64,000 nt of DNA from Alteromonas lipotrueiana. Its GTDB lineage: Bacteria > Pseudomonadota > Gammaproteobacteria > Enterobacterales > Alteromonadaceae. Of this stretch, positions 16,750-24,889 are shown piece by piece (the stretch's first letter is position 1; each line of letters begins with the position of its first letter). Position numbers and translations under genes: made by a program. Under the pieces are notes generated by a model. The model worked only from the letters and a program-made list of their open reading frames with translations. It was not told where the DNA came from and made no database searches. The stretch lies in contig NZ_JAESDK010000023.1 of assembly GCF_019249245.1 (NCBI RefSeq), forward strand, positions 1 to 64,000. Reading direction: 5' to 3'.

Positions 16750-17559
16750 TTATTTTTCGCAAGAAAAAGTGAGCGCAGTTCCACTGCTTAGAGGTACGAC
16801 AATGTCGCGCTTGGGTTGCTCAAGAAGCTCAGCAAGACTTAAAATTTTAGCCGCTGGATTGGCTGCATAAAGTCGGCGCAAGTAATCGCTTTTGCTTTGT
16901 AGTGCAGGCCAGGTTGTGTGTTCCTGTTGCTCTACATTAGCGGTCAATAGGGGGCCTTCAACATCAGCGCTGTGGGGAAAAACCACCAAAGAAAACGCAA
17001 AGGTCTCCTGATTTGGCAGTACGGGCGTTAATATTTGAGCCACAGGGGCATCATAAAAGGTAAGCAGCATCGGTGTATTTTCAGTTTCACACTGAATCAT
17101 CGCCTCAAGCAACGTCAGTGACACCAAATTTTCATAACCGGCCACTGAATTGGCTGCCTTCATGGTGCCAGTGCTGATAGTCCAGTAACCGGCAGGAGCA
17201 TTATGAACAGAGTTATGAAATTTTGTGGGCGACAGGGCTTTGTGTTCTGAAGCCAGTGTTTTACACATGTAGTCGGTCAGGTCGGTATCACCCAAACCCG
17301 ATGCAAATACACACGTCAGCGTATCAGCCTCTACACCCGCATCCTGAGTTGCCTGCCACGAGCTGGCCACCGCTAACTTTACCGGCAAAGGCGCACGGCG
17401 TCTTTCATTTGCAGGAATAATATCAGGCTTCGGACCTTTTAATTTTGTCTCTGGTAACGAAGCACCATTGAGTAATGCTTGCAGTGCCTGCCAGCTTTCA
17501 AAATAACTACCCCAGGCCCCTATGCCTGCTATTTTACATTTTAAAGTTTTTGACTGCAT
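16750..17559 (-). CDS. Ketosynthase chain-length-factor-like protein (ApeC-like)
   Basis: A 269-residue protein related only to the N-terminal half of ketosynthases. The active-site segment reads AGYWTISTGTMKAANSVAGYENL, with no cysteine, so it cannot condense by itself. Its length is about two thirds of a full KS. In APE systems such a protein pairs with the ApeO ketosynthase and sets chain length. Consistent with this, its ATG (17559) is 1 bp past the stop of the KS gene at 17561. The upstream in-frame codon at 17604 lies inside the KS gene and is rejected. Confidence 0.82.
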   Translation of the reverse strand: MQSKTLKCKIAGIGAWGSYFESWQALQALLNGASLPETKLKGPKPDIIPANERRRAPLPVKLAVASSWQATQDAGVEADTLTCVFASGLGDTDLTDYMCKTLASEHKALSPTKFHNSVHNAPAGYWTISTGTMKAANSVAGYENLVSLTLLEAMIQCETENTPMLLTFYDAPVAQILTPVLPNQETFAFSLVVFPHSADVEGPLLTANVEQQEHTTWPALQSKSDYLRRLYAANPAAKILSLAELLEQPKRDIVVPLSSGTALTFSCEK

Positions 17560-17560
17560 A

Positions 17561-18739
17561 TTACCCGGTTCTGCTAAACAAAAGTGTACAGTTATTGCCA
17601 CCAAAGCCGAACGAATTCGTCATCACATGCTGACAAACTTTTGGCTCATCTGTAGCTTTGATTGAAAAATTCAGCGCCTCATCGAGTATTTCGAGATTTT
17701 TGGACCCGGGTATTACGTTAGTCTGCAATGTATCCATAGCAATAATGGCTTCTGTAATACCGGCAGCGCCCAGTGTGTGTCCCATCCATGCTTTGGTAGA
17801 TGAGCAGCTTACTGAGCCAGGAAATAACTCGGAGATCAGTTTGCCTTCGATAAGATCGTTAGCGCGGCTGGAGGTACCGTGAAGATTGACATAATCAATA
17901 GCTGAAGGTGGCAGCCCTGCTCTATCGAGCGCCTGGGTCATAGATAACCGAGCGCCCAACCCATCAGGATGAGGGTGTGACATGTGATAGGCATCTGAAC
18001 TTTCGCCATACCCTGTCAGCCTTATTCCCTTAGCGTTGTCATTCTCGCCAGCTCGTTGTAAAACTGCGAACCCCGAAGCTTCACCCAGATTAATACCGTT
18101 GCGGTGTTGATCGAAGGGCTTACAGGGATCTGGCGACAATAATTGCAACGAATCAAAACCATGCAACACGCTTAAACATAATGTATCTACGCCGCCGACT
18201 AAAACTGCGTCAACAATGCCGGTCTCGAGCCAGCGTGACCCGGTTGCAAATACCTTAGCTGACGAAGAGCATGCGGTATTGATGGTTAAAGAGGGTCCTT
18301 TAATACCCGAAAGATGCGCGGCAAAAAGAGCAGGTGCATGGGGGTTGTGCACAAATGGCTGTCTGAATTCATCTGTCAGTGCGTTTTCACTGTTGAGCTT
18401 AGTATACGCTTCTTCAGTGCGATCGATACTAGATGTGCTAGAACCCATAATCAGACCAATTCGGGCCGCACCGTATTTGTTAATTAAACCGGAGACCGTG
18501 CTACGGATGGTTCCCTGTTCATACCCCAGCGCTGCCAGCCTGTTATTGCGACTCTGCCATTCGCCCAGGTCATTCACCGCGCTAACTTGCCCGACAACAC
18601 CAATCCAGGTATCTAAATCTGAACCCGGCAGGTTATTCTTAATCAGACCACTTTGATGTTGCCTGAGAGAGGTCCTTAAGGCACTGAGGTTTACTCCGGC
18701 AGCCGAACAGGATTCATAATCAATAATATCTATTTGCAT
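17561..18739 (-). CDS. Beta-ketoacyl-ACP synthase (ApeO-like)
   Basis: A 392-residue ketosynthase with Cys157 (NTACSSS), His287 (NLHGTSS) and His321 (WMGHTLGAAG), and the C-terminal NSFGFGGNN loop. All catalytic residues are present. It is translated just before the chain-length-factor-like protein, so it probably forms the KS-CLF heterodimer that extends the aryl starter. The gene begins 26 bp after the ACP and belongs to operon A. It differs clearly from the ketosynthase at 10755, so the cluster has two condensing enzymes as in described APE pathways. Confidence 0.88.
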   Translation of the reverse strand: MQIDIIDYESCSAAGVNLSALRTSLRQHQSGLIKNNLPGSDLDTWIGVVGQVSAVNDLGEWQSRNNRLAALGYEQGTIRSTVSGLINKYGAARIGLIMGSSTSSIDRTEEAYTKLNSENALTDEFRQPFVHNPHAPALFAAHLSGIKGPSLTINTACSSSAKVFATGSRWLETGIVDAVLVGGVDTLCLSVLHGFDSLQLLSPDPCKPFDQHRNGINLGEASGFAVLQRAGENDNAKGIRLTGYGESSDAYHMSHPHPDGLGARLSMTQALDRAGLPPSAIDYVNLHGTSSRANDLIEGKLISELFPGSVSCSSTKAWMGHTLGAAGITEAIIAMDTLQTNVIPGSKNLEILDEALNFSIKATDEPKVCQHVMTNSFGFGGNNCTLLFSRTG

Positions 18740-18765
18740 GTCATTAAGAGGGACCCTGCCCGAAC

Positions 18766-19029
18766 TTATTTATTTTCTTCAACAAATGCAGTTAAGCTTC
18801 TTAAGGTCTTAAATGCTTCGCGGGTACCTTCGTCTTCGGCTTTAATTTGTACGCCGTATTCTTTTGATATCGCTAATGAAATTTCAAGCGCATCGATAGA
18901 ATCAAGTCCCAGACCGTCACCGAACAACTGATCTTCTGGATCAATTTCTTCCGCTTCCATGTCTTCAAGGTTAAGAGCATCAACCAAAAGCTGAGCCATC
19001 TTTAGTTCGGATTCTGTTTGTGTAGCCAT
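18766..19029 (-). CDS. Acyl carrier protein (first ACP of operon A)
   Basis: An 87-residue acidic carrier protein with Ser44 in GLDSIDALEI as the phosphopantetheine site. It opens operon A, 26 bp before the ketosynthase. AAGGA lies 11 bp before ATG 19029. It should hold the growing polyene chain and pair with the ApeO-like KS-CLF. It is distinct from the ACP at 7043 in its pI-lowering acidic N-terminal half (EDMEAEEIDPEDQ). Confidence 0.9.
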   Translation of the reverse strand: MATQTESELKMAQLLVDALNLEDMEAEEIDPEDQLFGDGLGLDSIDALEISLAISKEYGVQIKAEDEGTREAFKTLRSLTAFVEENK

Positions 19030-19072
19030 AGTTTATACTGTCCTTACTATGTACGCTTCTATCTGAAAGTGC

Positions 19073-19096
19073 GCTAGTTTAAACTAATGTTACAAT
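19073..19096 (+). promoter_or_regulatory. Palindromic operator and -10 box at the operon A/PPTase divergent promoter
   Basis: TAGTTTAAACTA occurs at 19075-19086, followed on the plus strand after 4 bp by TACAAT (19091-19096) and AAAAACTA. The layout matches the site at 9202-9213, and the two are 13/14 identical over the TAyAATAAAAACTA stretch. A convincing -35 box is absent. The palindrome probably serves both the rightward transferase gene and leftward operon A. Confidence 0.7.
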
Positions 19097-19119
19097 AAAA
19101 ACTATTTCTGCAACTTTGT

Positions 19120-19875
19120 ATGTTTTCCGACTTCATTCAATCTGCTCCGGTAGCGCACATCACCCTTGATGACGTTCATTTATGGCTTATTGATACCCGT
19201 GACATTTATAAAAAAAGCGATATTGATAATTTGTTCAGCCTGTTGTCTGACGAAGAAAAATTGCGAATTAAGCAGTTTCGCAAAGCTGAAAAACAACATC
19301 AGTTTTTAGTAAGTCGAGCAGTGTTGAGATGCCTTCTTAATGCTCTGTTGAAAATGCCCTCACCCAGGGATCTTACTTTCACCCTTAACGCCTATGGTAA
19401 ACCTGCACTCGCGGTTAATAGCGAAAAACTTCAATTCAACTTGTCACATTCTGGCACCACAGTGCTCATTGCAATAACCAGTGGCCGGGCCTGTGGGGTA
19501 GATATTGAAAGCATTGACAGAACCCGTCAGGTGCATGATCTTGCAAAATTTTATTTCCACCCCACCGAATTCAACACCCTGAAGCATACGAGTGATGAAC
19601 TTGCCGATGTGATGAAATTCTATAAACTATGGACTCTAAAAGAAGCGTTTATCAAAGCTGAAGGAAAAGGCATGGCGATACCCGGAGACGGGTTTTATTT
19701 TGACGATATAGAGTCGGTCAACCCGCAAGTTATTGTTACCGAGCCATCGGTGGCCAGCGAACAGACCTGGTTATTCAGTCATTATTTTTATAGTAATGCC
19801 TACAGTACGGCTTTGGCGATAGAAAAAATCAAAGACCGACCTGTAAATATCAGCCGTAGGCGGTTAGTTTTGTAA
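19120..19875 (+). CDS. 4'-phosphopantetheinyl transferase (Sfp type)
   Basis: A 251-residue transferase. The P1/P2 magnesium-binding motif GVDIE is at 126-130, and WTLKEAFIKAEGKG at 171-184 is the P3 signature. It moves phosphopantetheine from CoA onto the carrier-protein serine. It is divergent from operon A across a 90-bp region and shares its palindrome, so it is probably the dedicated activator of the two cluster ACPs. It resembles the Sfp group (larger, pseudo-dimeric) and not the short AcpS type. Confidence 0.92.
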   Translation: MFSDFIQSAPVAHITLDDVHLWLIDTRDIYKKSDIDNLFSLLSDEEKLRIKQFRKAEKQHQFLVSRAVLRCLLNALLKMPSPRDLTFTLNAYGKPALAVNSEKLQFNLSHSGTTVLIAITSGRACGVDIESIDRTRQVHDLAKFYFHPTEFNTLKHTSDELADVMKFYKLWTLKEAFIKAEGKGMAIPGDGFYFDDIESVNPQVIVTEPSVASEQTWLFSHYFYSNAYSTALAIEKIKDRPVNISRRRLVL

Positions 19876-20040
19876 ACCAAAGCCTATCTTTCAACTAAAC
19901 AGATATATCGTAATATGTTGAACCATGGTAAATCAGCTGCATTAGCCTGCCTTTATTATAAAAAAACTAACCGCAACCTGATACTCGCTGTAAAAAACAG
20001 AGCCGGCGGGAATAAAAAACTGGTGAGAAAGGAGTTCGTA

Positions 20041-20937
20041 GTGAAACAGTTTGTTCAAGCCATAAAAGCGGCGTTAAAGAAAGCCGACAAAAACGTACTC
20101 GAACAATGGAGTACAGAACCAGAAATCTCAGAGTTTTCAGCTGTCAGCGTAGAACGGCACTTTTCTGCTCAGCAAGTCATGGCATCGATACAGGCTTTCA
20201 ATGATGTTCACCACTGGCAGCAAGATTCATTACACCCTTGCTTTGCACAGTTTCTGGGGCTATCACAGCATATTGATGTGCTGAGCCATAAGCATTCGCC
20301 CTTCCCGCTAATGGGATTGGTTCATATAGAAAATACCATTAATCAGGTTAGTCCCTTATCGCCCGATAAGATGCATATTCGCTGTTATTTTGGGGCCATT
20401 CGCCCGCACCGTTGGGGTATCGCAGTAGATGTTATGATGGATGTCAGGCAAGGGGGTAGCACATGTCAGACTATTACCAGCACTTATCTTTACCGCCAGG
20501 CTTCTGATGTACCGGTTAACCAACATGCTAATGGCAGCGATACAACAGCGCAGGCGTTTACAATAGCGCAACCCCAAAGTTCACCGGTCTCCTTTTGCGC
20601 TACAGCCGGACGTCGATATGCCCGAATCAGCGGTGATTATAATCCCATTCACCTTTATTCCTGGAGTGCTAAGCTATTTGGTTTTAAGCAGGCTATCGCA
20701 CACGGAACGCATGTATTGGCCCGTTGTGTGTCTGTGATGATACTGTCGACACCTTTTTCAAACGATAAATTTACCATTACGAATGAGTTTAAGTATCCCG
20801 TCCCCCTGCCCTGCGACCTTACCCTTAAACACAGTTTACAGAATGAAGAAACGTCCAAATCAATATCATTTGAATTGTGTAATCTGCAGGCAACGCCCAG
20901 AAAACAAAGGGTATTATGTGGACGCATATCCAACTGA
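20041..20937 (+). CDS. MaoC-like double-hotdog hydratase/dehydratase
   Basis: A 298-residue protein. The C-terminal half carries RYARISGDYNPIHLYSWSAKLFGFKQAIAHG, the hydratase-2 motif with catalytic Asp and His. The N-terminal half (about 1-150) looks like the non-catalytic hotdog partner. It probably acts on enoyl- or 3-hydroxyacyl thioesters. I choose GTG 20041 over the ATG at 19915 because AAAGGAG lies 6-7 bp upstream and the extra 42 residues are low-complexity and basic. It follows the transferase by 165 bp on the same strand. Whether it serves the polyene pathway or general fatty metabolism cannot be decided. Confidence 0.8.
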   Translation: MKQFVQAIKAALKKADKNVLEQWSTEPEISEFSAVSVERHFSAQQVMASIQAFNDVHHWQQDSLHPCFAQFLGLSQHIDVLSHKHSPFPLMGLVHIENTINQVSPLSPDKMHIRCYFGAIRPHRWGIAVDVMMDVRQGGSTCQTITSTYLYRQASDVPVNQHANGSDTTAQAFTIAQPQSSPVSFCATAGRRYARISGDYNPIHLYSWSAKLFGFKQAIAHGTHVLARCVSVMILSTPFSNDKFTITNEFKYPVPLPCDLTLKHSLQNEETSKSISFELCNLQATPRKQRVLCGRISN

Positions 20938-21237
20938 ACAATCGCAAAGCGCTTTTGCAGGCATTTAATAGGTAGCAGTAGCTCTGTGCGATTTACCGGC
21001 CCGATGTTGAAATTGTTATCAAAATATTCGCTGCAATATTAGCTGAGCAAACCTTTGGTCAAATCAAACCGCGCGGCGTTATTGCCCGACCAGCACGTTA
21101 AGCAGCTTAAACCTGAGGAATCTCTTTGGCTTCATATCCACGGTCGGTTTAACGTTAGCATTTTTGGTCTGTTTTCTATTGATTCAGCCGCCTAAATGCA
21201 ATAGGTTACGGCGCTTCTGATACAAAGGGAGCAGCAC
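20938..21237. other. Intergenic stretch with a possible degraded coding remnant
   Basis: Apart from a short rightward frame of about 50 codons (near 21040-21195, no convincing start), I see no gene, hairpin or repeat. The ribosome site of the EamA gene (AAGGGAG) lies at the right end. The short frame is too brief to call. Confidence 0.4.
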
Positions 21238-22110
21238 GTGATTCAACTGGTCGCGGTTACCATGTTATGGGCATTTTCGTTTTCACTAATTGGTGAGTAC
21301 CTGGCTGGCAGTGTTGATAGTTACTTTGCCGTACTTACCCGTATTCTGCTTGCCTCTTTGGTATTTCTGCCATGTTTAAAATTATCACTGCTTACCTCGG
21401 TCCAAAAGCTGATGCTTGCTGCTTTAGGAGCAATTCAGCTGGGCGTAATGTATATCTTTTTTTATCATTCTTTTTTGTATCTATCTGTACCCGAAGTTTT
21501 GCTGTTTACTATTATCACCCCGCTTTACGTGGCAATACTGAATGATATTCTGTTTCGGCGCTTTACCCCTTTTCATATTGTTTGTGCGTGTATTGCGATG
21601 GTCGGGGCAATGGTCATTCGATTTGAGGAAGTAAGTTCAGATTTTTGGACTGGGTTCTTTATTGTACAAGGCGCCAATATCTGTTTTGCGCTTGGTCAGG
21701 TAGGTTATCGAAAATTAATATCCGACTTTCCCTCTACAGTGTCGCATTACAACGTATTTGGCTGGTTCTATCTGGGGGCACTGACGGTGGCATTACCGGC
21801 TTTTTTCATATTCGGCAATGACCAACAGCTTCCCCACAGCATGATGCAGTGGGGCGTACTTGTATGGCTGGGAGTGGTAGCATCGGGCCTGGGTTACTAC
21901 TTTTGGAATCAGGGGGCGCTGAAGGTTTCGGCAGCCACGCTGGCCATTATGAATAATGCGCTGATACCTGCTGGCCTGGTGGTGAACCTTCTGCTTTGGC
22001 AAAAAGACACTGATCTTACCCGGCTGGCATTTGGAGGTGGCATTATCGCGGCAGCGTTATGGTTGTCTCATTGTCGTAGCAAAAAAGAAGCCTGTGAGGC
22101 TCTTCATTAA
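21238..22110 (+). CDS. EamA-family (DMT) transporter
   Basis: A 290-residue inner-membrane protein with about ten membrane segments arranged as two EamA repeats (roughly 1-130 and 145-285). Members of the drug/metabolite transporter superfamily export amino acids, metabolites or dyes, and the substrate is not predictable here. The GTG at 21238 is preceded by AAGGGAG at 8 bp, and the protein starts within the first membrane helix as is common. It is not clearly linked to the pigment genes. Confidence 0.85.
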   Translation: MIQLVAVTMLWAFSFSLIGEYLAGSVDSYFAVLTRILLASLVFLPCLKLSLLTSVQKLMLAALGAIQLGVMYIFFYHSFLYLSVPEVLLFTIITPLYVAILNDILFRRFTPFHIVCACIAMVGAMVIRFEEVSSDFWTGFFIVQGANICFALGQVGYRKLISDFPSTVSHYNVFGWFYLGALTVALPAFFIFGNDQQLPHSMMQWGVLVWLGVVASGLGYYFWNQGALKVSAATLAIMNNALIPAGLVVNLLLWQKDTDLTRLAFGGGIIAAALWLSHCRSKKEACEALH

Positions 22111-22136
22111 TACAAGCTAACTGCTGCTTTTGGGCG

Positions 22137-22664
22137 TTAACCCGGCTGATACCAGTTTCTCATTGTGTAGTCTTTTCTTGGTCCTTTTACCTGCCATGAC
22201 GACTCCCATAAAGGCCAGCGGTCAAAGGTATAATTCACTTTATAATGGTCGGTGCCACAAAGATGTTCAGCCTGCGGCGTTGCACCAGAAAAGCTATGAA
22301 AATAGCGATTGTCGGCAAAGTAAACATCAAATTGATGGTTGTTACCCATTTGCCAAAAGTAGGTGCGCTCAGCCTGTAATTCTGCACCGTTAGGTAGCGT
22401 CACCATCCCGTCTTCCTGGTACAGCAACCGATTTTCAAGCCAGGTGAAATCAGCCTTTCCCTTGAATACAAACTCATCCCCATTTGGTTGCAGAATTTTT
22501 CGGTTCAAATGCCATGTTCCGACAAAATTATGCAGTCCCGTTATCTGATTACCTACCGGGTCAGATGCGGCGCTAATTCTCGGGCTTTTGTTGCTGAACA
22601 GGCTCAACAGTATCACTACTTTGAAAATCAATTTCGCCAGACTATAAAAGTATGACTTAGGCAA
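22137..22664 (-). CDS. DUF6314-like small beta-barrel protein
   Basis: A protein of up to 175 residues. The core (from about residue 45) reads FVGTWHLNRKI...FKGKADFTWLENRLLYQEDG...ERTYFWQ...QFDVYFADNRYFHSFSG, ending CGTDHYKVNYTF...WQVKGPRKDYTMRNWYQ. The W-x-x-R, Y-x-E-x-G and Y-x-W spacing fits the lipocalin-like DUF6314 family, whose function is unknown. The N-terminus is unusual for that family: it adds a hydrophobic stretch (about 12-25), and the only start is TTG 22664 with no clear ribosome site, so the true start is uncertain. It converges with the EamA gene. Confidence 0.6.
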   Translation of the reverse strand: MPKSYFYSLAKLIFKVVILLSLFSNKSPRISAASDPVGNQITGLHNFVGTWHLNRKILQPNGDEFVFKGKADFTWLENRLLYQEDGMVTLPNGAELQAERTYFWQMGNNHQFDVYFADNRYFHSFSGATPQAEHLCGTDHYKVNYTFDRWPLWESSWQVKGPRKDYTMRNWYQPG

Positions 22665-22915
22665 AGCAATACCGAAAACAACTCCAACATTTATCCTTTA
22701 GATAGTTATCAGCTAAATCAGTTTTTAAACACCTGGCATTATTTAAGGGCAAATCTACTTTTAGGAACCTTCAGAAGCACTATTCTTTATATGGTCTACA
22801 TGTGCCAGCATCAGTCGCCAGTGGGTAGGTTCTACCATTACAAAGAACTATTGCAGATAAGACAGGCACTATCTTGTATAGTTAGCTGCACTACTGATGA
22901 ATAATGGTTTACCCG

Positions 22916-23515
22916 ATGAAATATACTGTACTTCTGGCGATCTTCGCCTTTTTGGTTTTACAGGCAGCGCACGCAGCGAAAACCGCCCCTACCTTACAAT
23001 CTCATCCTAACCAGCTGGCTTTCTTTCAGGCTTTGACACAGTTATGTGGTCAGGCATTTGAAGGAAAAGTGGTAGCCGATACCGCGAACTCAGACGCATT
23101 TAGCAACAAAGCACTGATTATGCATGTCAGAAAATGCAGCGACTCCCAAATTCATATTCCCTTTCATGTAGGCGACGACCATTCGCGAACCTGGATTATC
23201 ACCCGAACCGGCAGCGGTCTGAGCCTGAAACACGATCATCGTCACCAGGATGGCAGCGAAGATGCGGTCACTATGTACGGCGGTGTCAGTCATAAATCCG
23301 GTTTTGCACAAGTACAGTCATTTCCGGCTGACAGTTACACCCAATGGATGTTTGCAGAAAAAGGACTACCTCAATCTATCAATAATATTTGGAAAATTTT
23401 TATCTATCCAGACATGTTTAGCTACCAACTTGTGCGGGAAGGCAGAGAGTTTCGGGTAGATTTTGATTTGAGCCAACCTATCGATGCCCCACCCGCGCCA
23501 TGGGGCGCTATGTAA
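22916..23515 (+). CDS. Uncharacterised secreted protein
   Basis: A 199-residue protein from ATG 22916, with a signal peptide (hydrophobic 5-17, cleavage near HAA-K). The mature part has two cysteines (LCGQAF, VRKCSDS), a histidine-rich stretch (DDHSRTW...LKHDHRHQDGSEDAVTMYGG) and the ending FRVDFDLSQPI. I do not recognise a named family, although the layout suggests a conserved periplasmic protein of gammaproteobacteria. An ATG four codons upstream (22904) is possible, but neither start has a good ribosome site. No clear operon partner. Confidence 0.6.
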   Translation: MKYTVLLAIFAFLVLQAAHAAKTAPTLQSHPNQLAFFQALTQLCGQAFEGKVVADTANSDAFSNKALIMHVRKCSDSQIHIPFHVGDDHSRTWIITRTGSGLSLKHDHRHQDGSEDAVTMYGGVSHKSGFAQVQSFPADSYTQWMFAEKGLPQSINNIWKIFIYPDMFSYQLVREGREFRVDFDLSQPIDAPPAPWGAM

Positions 23516-24125
23516 TAGCGGCGCTAAGCTTATCCGGTAATAGGCATAGTTGAATTTGAACTAAAATAATAGTTGTCATCAACGATTGTTGTAGTAGATA
23601 AACAAACGAACATTTACGCCTTTGACATCCGGTTTGCGCAGTAGCCTAGCATGCGAATTTCAGAACTCCTCTCGCTATTGTGATAGCACTTTTTACTTTC
23701 AATTAAGGATTTCAATAAACGAGATGTTTGGCTGTCTGAAGGTTAGCTTTTTTCCAAGTCGCCTATGTTACGTGCCGGCTGTATACATAGTCAGTAAATA
23801 CCCGTTGCTATAAAACCCCTGTTAGAGTATGGAATAGTAGCTCTATCCATATATTAATATTTGGTAGGTAGAGAGCTCCGACGTGCATCAGCAGACCACC
23901 TGTCCCCACACAAAAAATGAAATTACAAAGCAATTTCAAGCTTTTATACAGCGGTATACTATTTTTTCTAAAGATGGGCACGGTGGGTGTCCATTAAGAT
24001 AATATTAGTAATATCTTTTTATATGAATCATAAGACATAGAAAAGTCGGGTTCGCTATTATAGCTACCTGGCCAGAAGTAATAGCTAATGCCCCTATTAA
24101 TTCTCTCTTTCTCTACGTAAAGCCA

Positions 24126-24227
24126 GATACCCACAAAACCTGACACTTACTTTTAAAAAATATTCCGCACCAGTAGAAACAGACACCCACAAAACCTGAC
24201 ACTGACCTTTAAAAAATATTCCGAACC
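24126..24227. repeat. Two ~46-bp direct repeats
   Basis: Copies at 24126-24171 and 24182-24227 (period 56 bp) match except for about 4 positions. The core is CACAAAACCTGACAC and the tail TTTAAAAAATATTCCG. The GACACCCAC start of the second copy also appears inverted at 23983-23991. They could be REP-type or mobile-element-derived repeats. No transposase is nearby. Confidence 0.7.
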
Positions 24228-24365
24228 CTAAAAAATAAGGCCGTGAATTTTTTTCGTTTTTCATGCCCAGAAACCGACTTAAGTACAGCTTACCTGCTGG
24301 TATTTGACGTTTATGCTAACCCAGTCAGCGTAAAAGCAGATGTAAGTGGCAGGACATTGCTTGCC

Positions 24366-24385
24366 TATAATGTTTAGTCAAAGGA
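24366..24385 (+). promoter_or_regulatory. -10 box and ribosome site for the GG-leader peptide
   Basis: A perfect TATAAT lies at 24366-24371 and AAAGGA at 24380-24385, six bases before ATG 24392. The -35 region shows no strong match, so activation by a regulator is possible. Confidence 0.5.
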
Positions 24386-24391
24386 ACAACT

Positions 24392-24610
24392 ATGCAAATG
24401 TTAATGGAAAACGATTTAGATCAAGTTAGCGGTGGTGCGAACTGGAGCCAAACAAGTGCTGGTATAGGACTAGTCGCAATCGGTGTAGCTATGGCGGCGA
24501 CCCCTATTGGCTGGGTAGGAATGGCGGCGGCTGGCGCAGCGTCATTTGGCGGAGGCTATATCTTCGGAAGTAGTTTTAATGATGATCTTGCCGGGCTTTA
24601 TCCCTGGTAA
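24392..24610 (+). CDS. Double-glycine-leader small peptide (candidate class II bacteriocin)
   Basis: A 72-residue peptide. The first 16 residues (LMENDLDQVSGG) form a typical double-glycine leader, with the D-L-x-x-V-S-G-G pattern cut by C39-peptidase exporters. The mature part (about 56 residues) is glycine- and alanine-rich and hydrophobic (GLVAIGVAMAATPIGWVGMAAAGAASFGG), like pore-forming class II bacteriocins or microcins. A strong ribosome site precedes it and a perfect hairpin (24617-24635) follows. No peptidase-containing ABC exporter is present in the window, so export would rely on one elsewhere. Activity is inferred. Confidence 0.7.
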   Translation: MQMLMENDLDQVSGGANWSQTSAGIGLVAIGVAMAATPIGWVGMAAAGAASFGGGYIFGSSFNDDLAGLYPW

Positions 24611-24616
24611 GTCGGT

Positions 24617-24643
24617 GGGCGGAAAGCTTCCGCCCTGTTTTGC
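24617..24643 (+). terminator. Hairpin terminator after the small peptide
   Basis: GGGCGGAAAGCTTCCGCCC is a perfect 19-base palindrome, 7 bp past the stop codon, followed by TGTTTTG. It would end or attenuate transcription before the small membrane protein. Confidence 0.75.
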
Positions 24644-24697
24644 TTTAAAAGATGATGTCATCAGGTTAACTTCAACTAACAGAATAACTGGCTAACA

Positions 24698-24889
24698 ATG
24701 AAAATTATCAGTAAAGGAATTAAAAATGGTCATTTGGTGTCATATGCACTGGTGGCAGGTTTTTTCGTAGGCGGTACTATTGACCTGATAGTCGGAATGT
24801 TTCCAACTTTTTTCGGCTTTGCGGGGCTCACAGCTGCGCTGTCATGCTACTTCATTTTGAAATCGAAAAACCGAAAAGCGAGAAATTAG
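24698..24889 (+). CDS. Small two-helix membrane protein (possible immunity protein)
   Basis: A 63-residue protein with two hydrophobic segments (about 13-33 and 36-54), a basic N-terminus and a basic tail (LKSKNRKARN). Many bacteriocin immunity proteins are small membrane proteins encoded next to the toxin, so its place 87 bp after the GG-leader gene supports that role, but there is no sequence match I can name. The ribosome site is weak, and a terminator lies between the two genes, so separate expression is possible. Confidence 0.5.
   Translation: MKIISKGIKNGHLVSYALVAGFFVGGTIDLIVGMFPTFFGFAGLTAALSCYFILKSKNRKARN

Larger units (their letters stand above)
23516..24391. other. 876-bp gene-poor stretch
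   Basis: No convincing gene. It holds a pair of 46-bp direct repeats at 24126-24227, a related GTGGGTGTC motif in the opposite orientation at 23983-23991, and the promoter of the small peptide gene at 24392. The AT-rich repeats suggest remnants of REP-like or mobile sequence. Confidence 0.5.

Noticed and set aside
18216-18656. Rightward 146-codon frame opposite the first ketosynthase
   Set aside because: It is an antisense shadow of a conserved gene whose catalytic residues are intact in the other strand.
2880-19875. Polyketide synthase or modular NRPS cluster
   Set aside because: All enzymes are stand-alone type II-like proteins, with no modular acyltransferase, condensation or large multi-domain gene.
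23622-23813. Rightward 63-codon frame in the repeat-bearing gap
   Set aside because: A non-ATG start without a ribosome site, and no resemblance to any protein.
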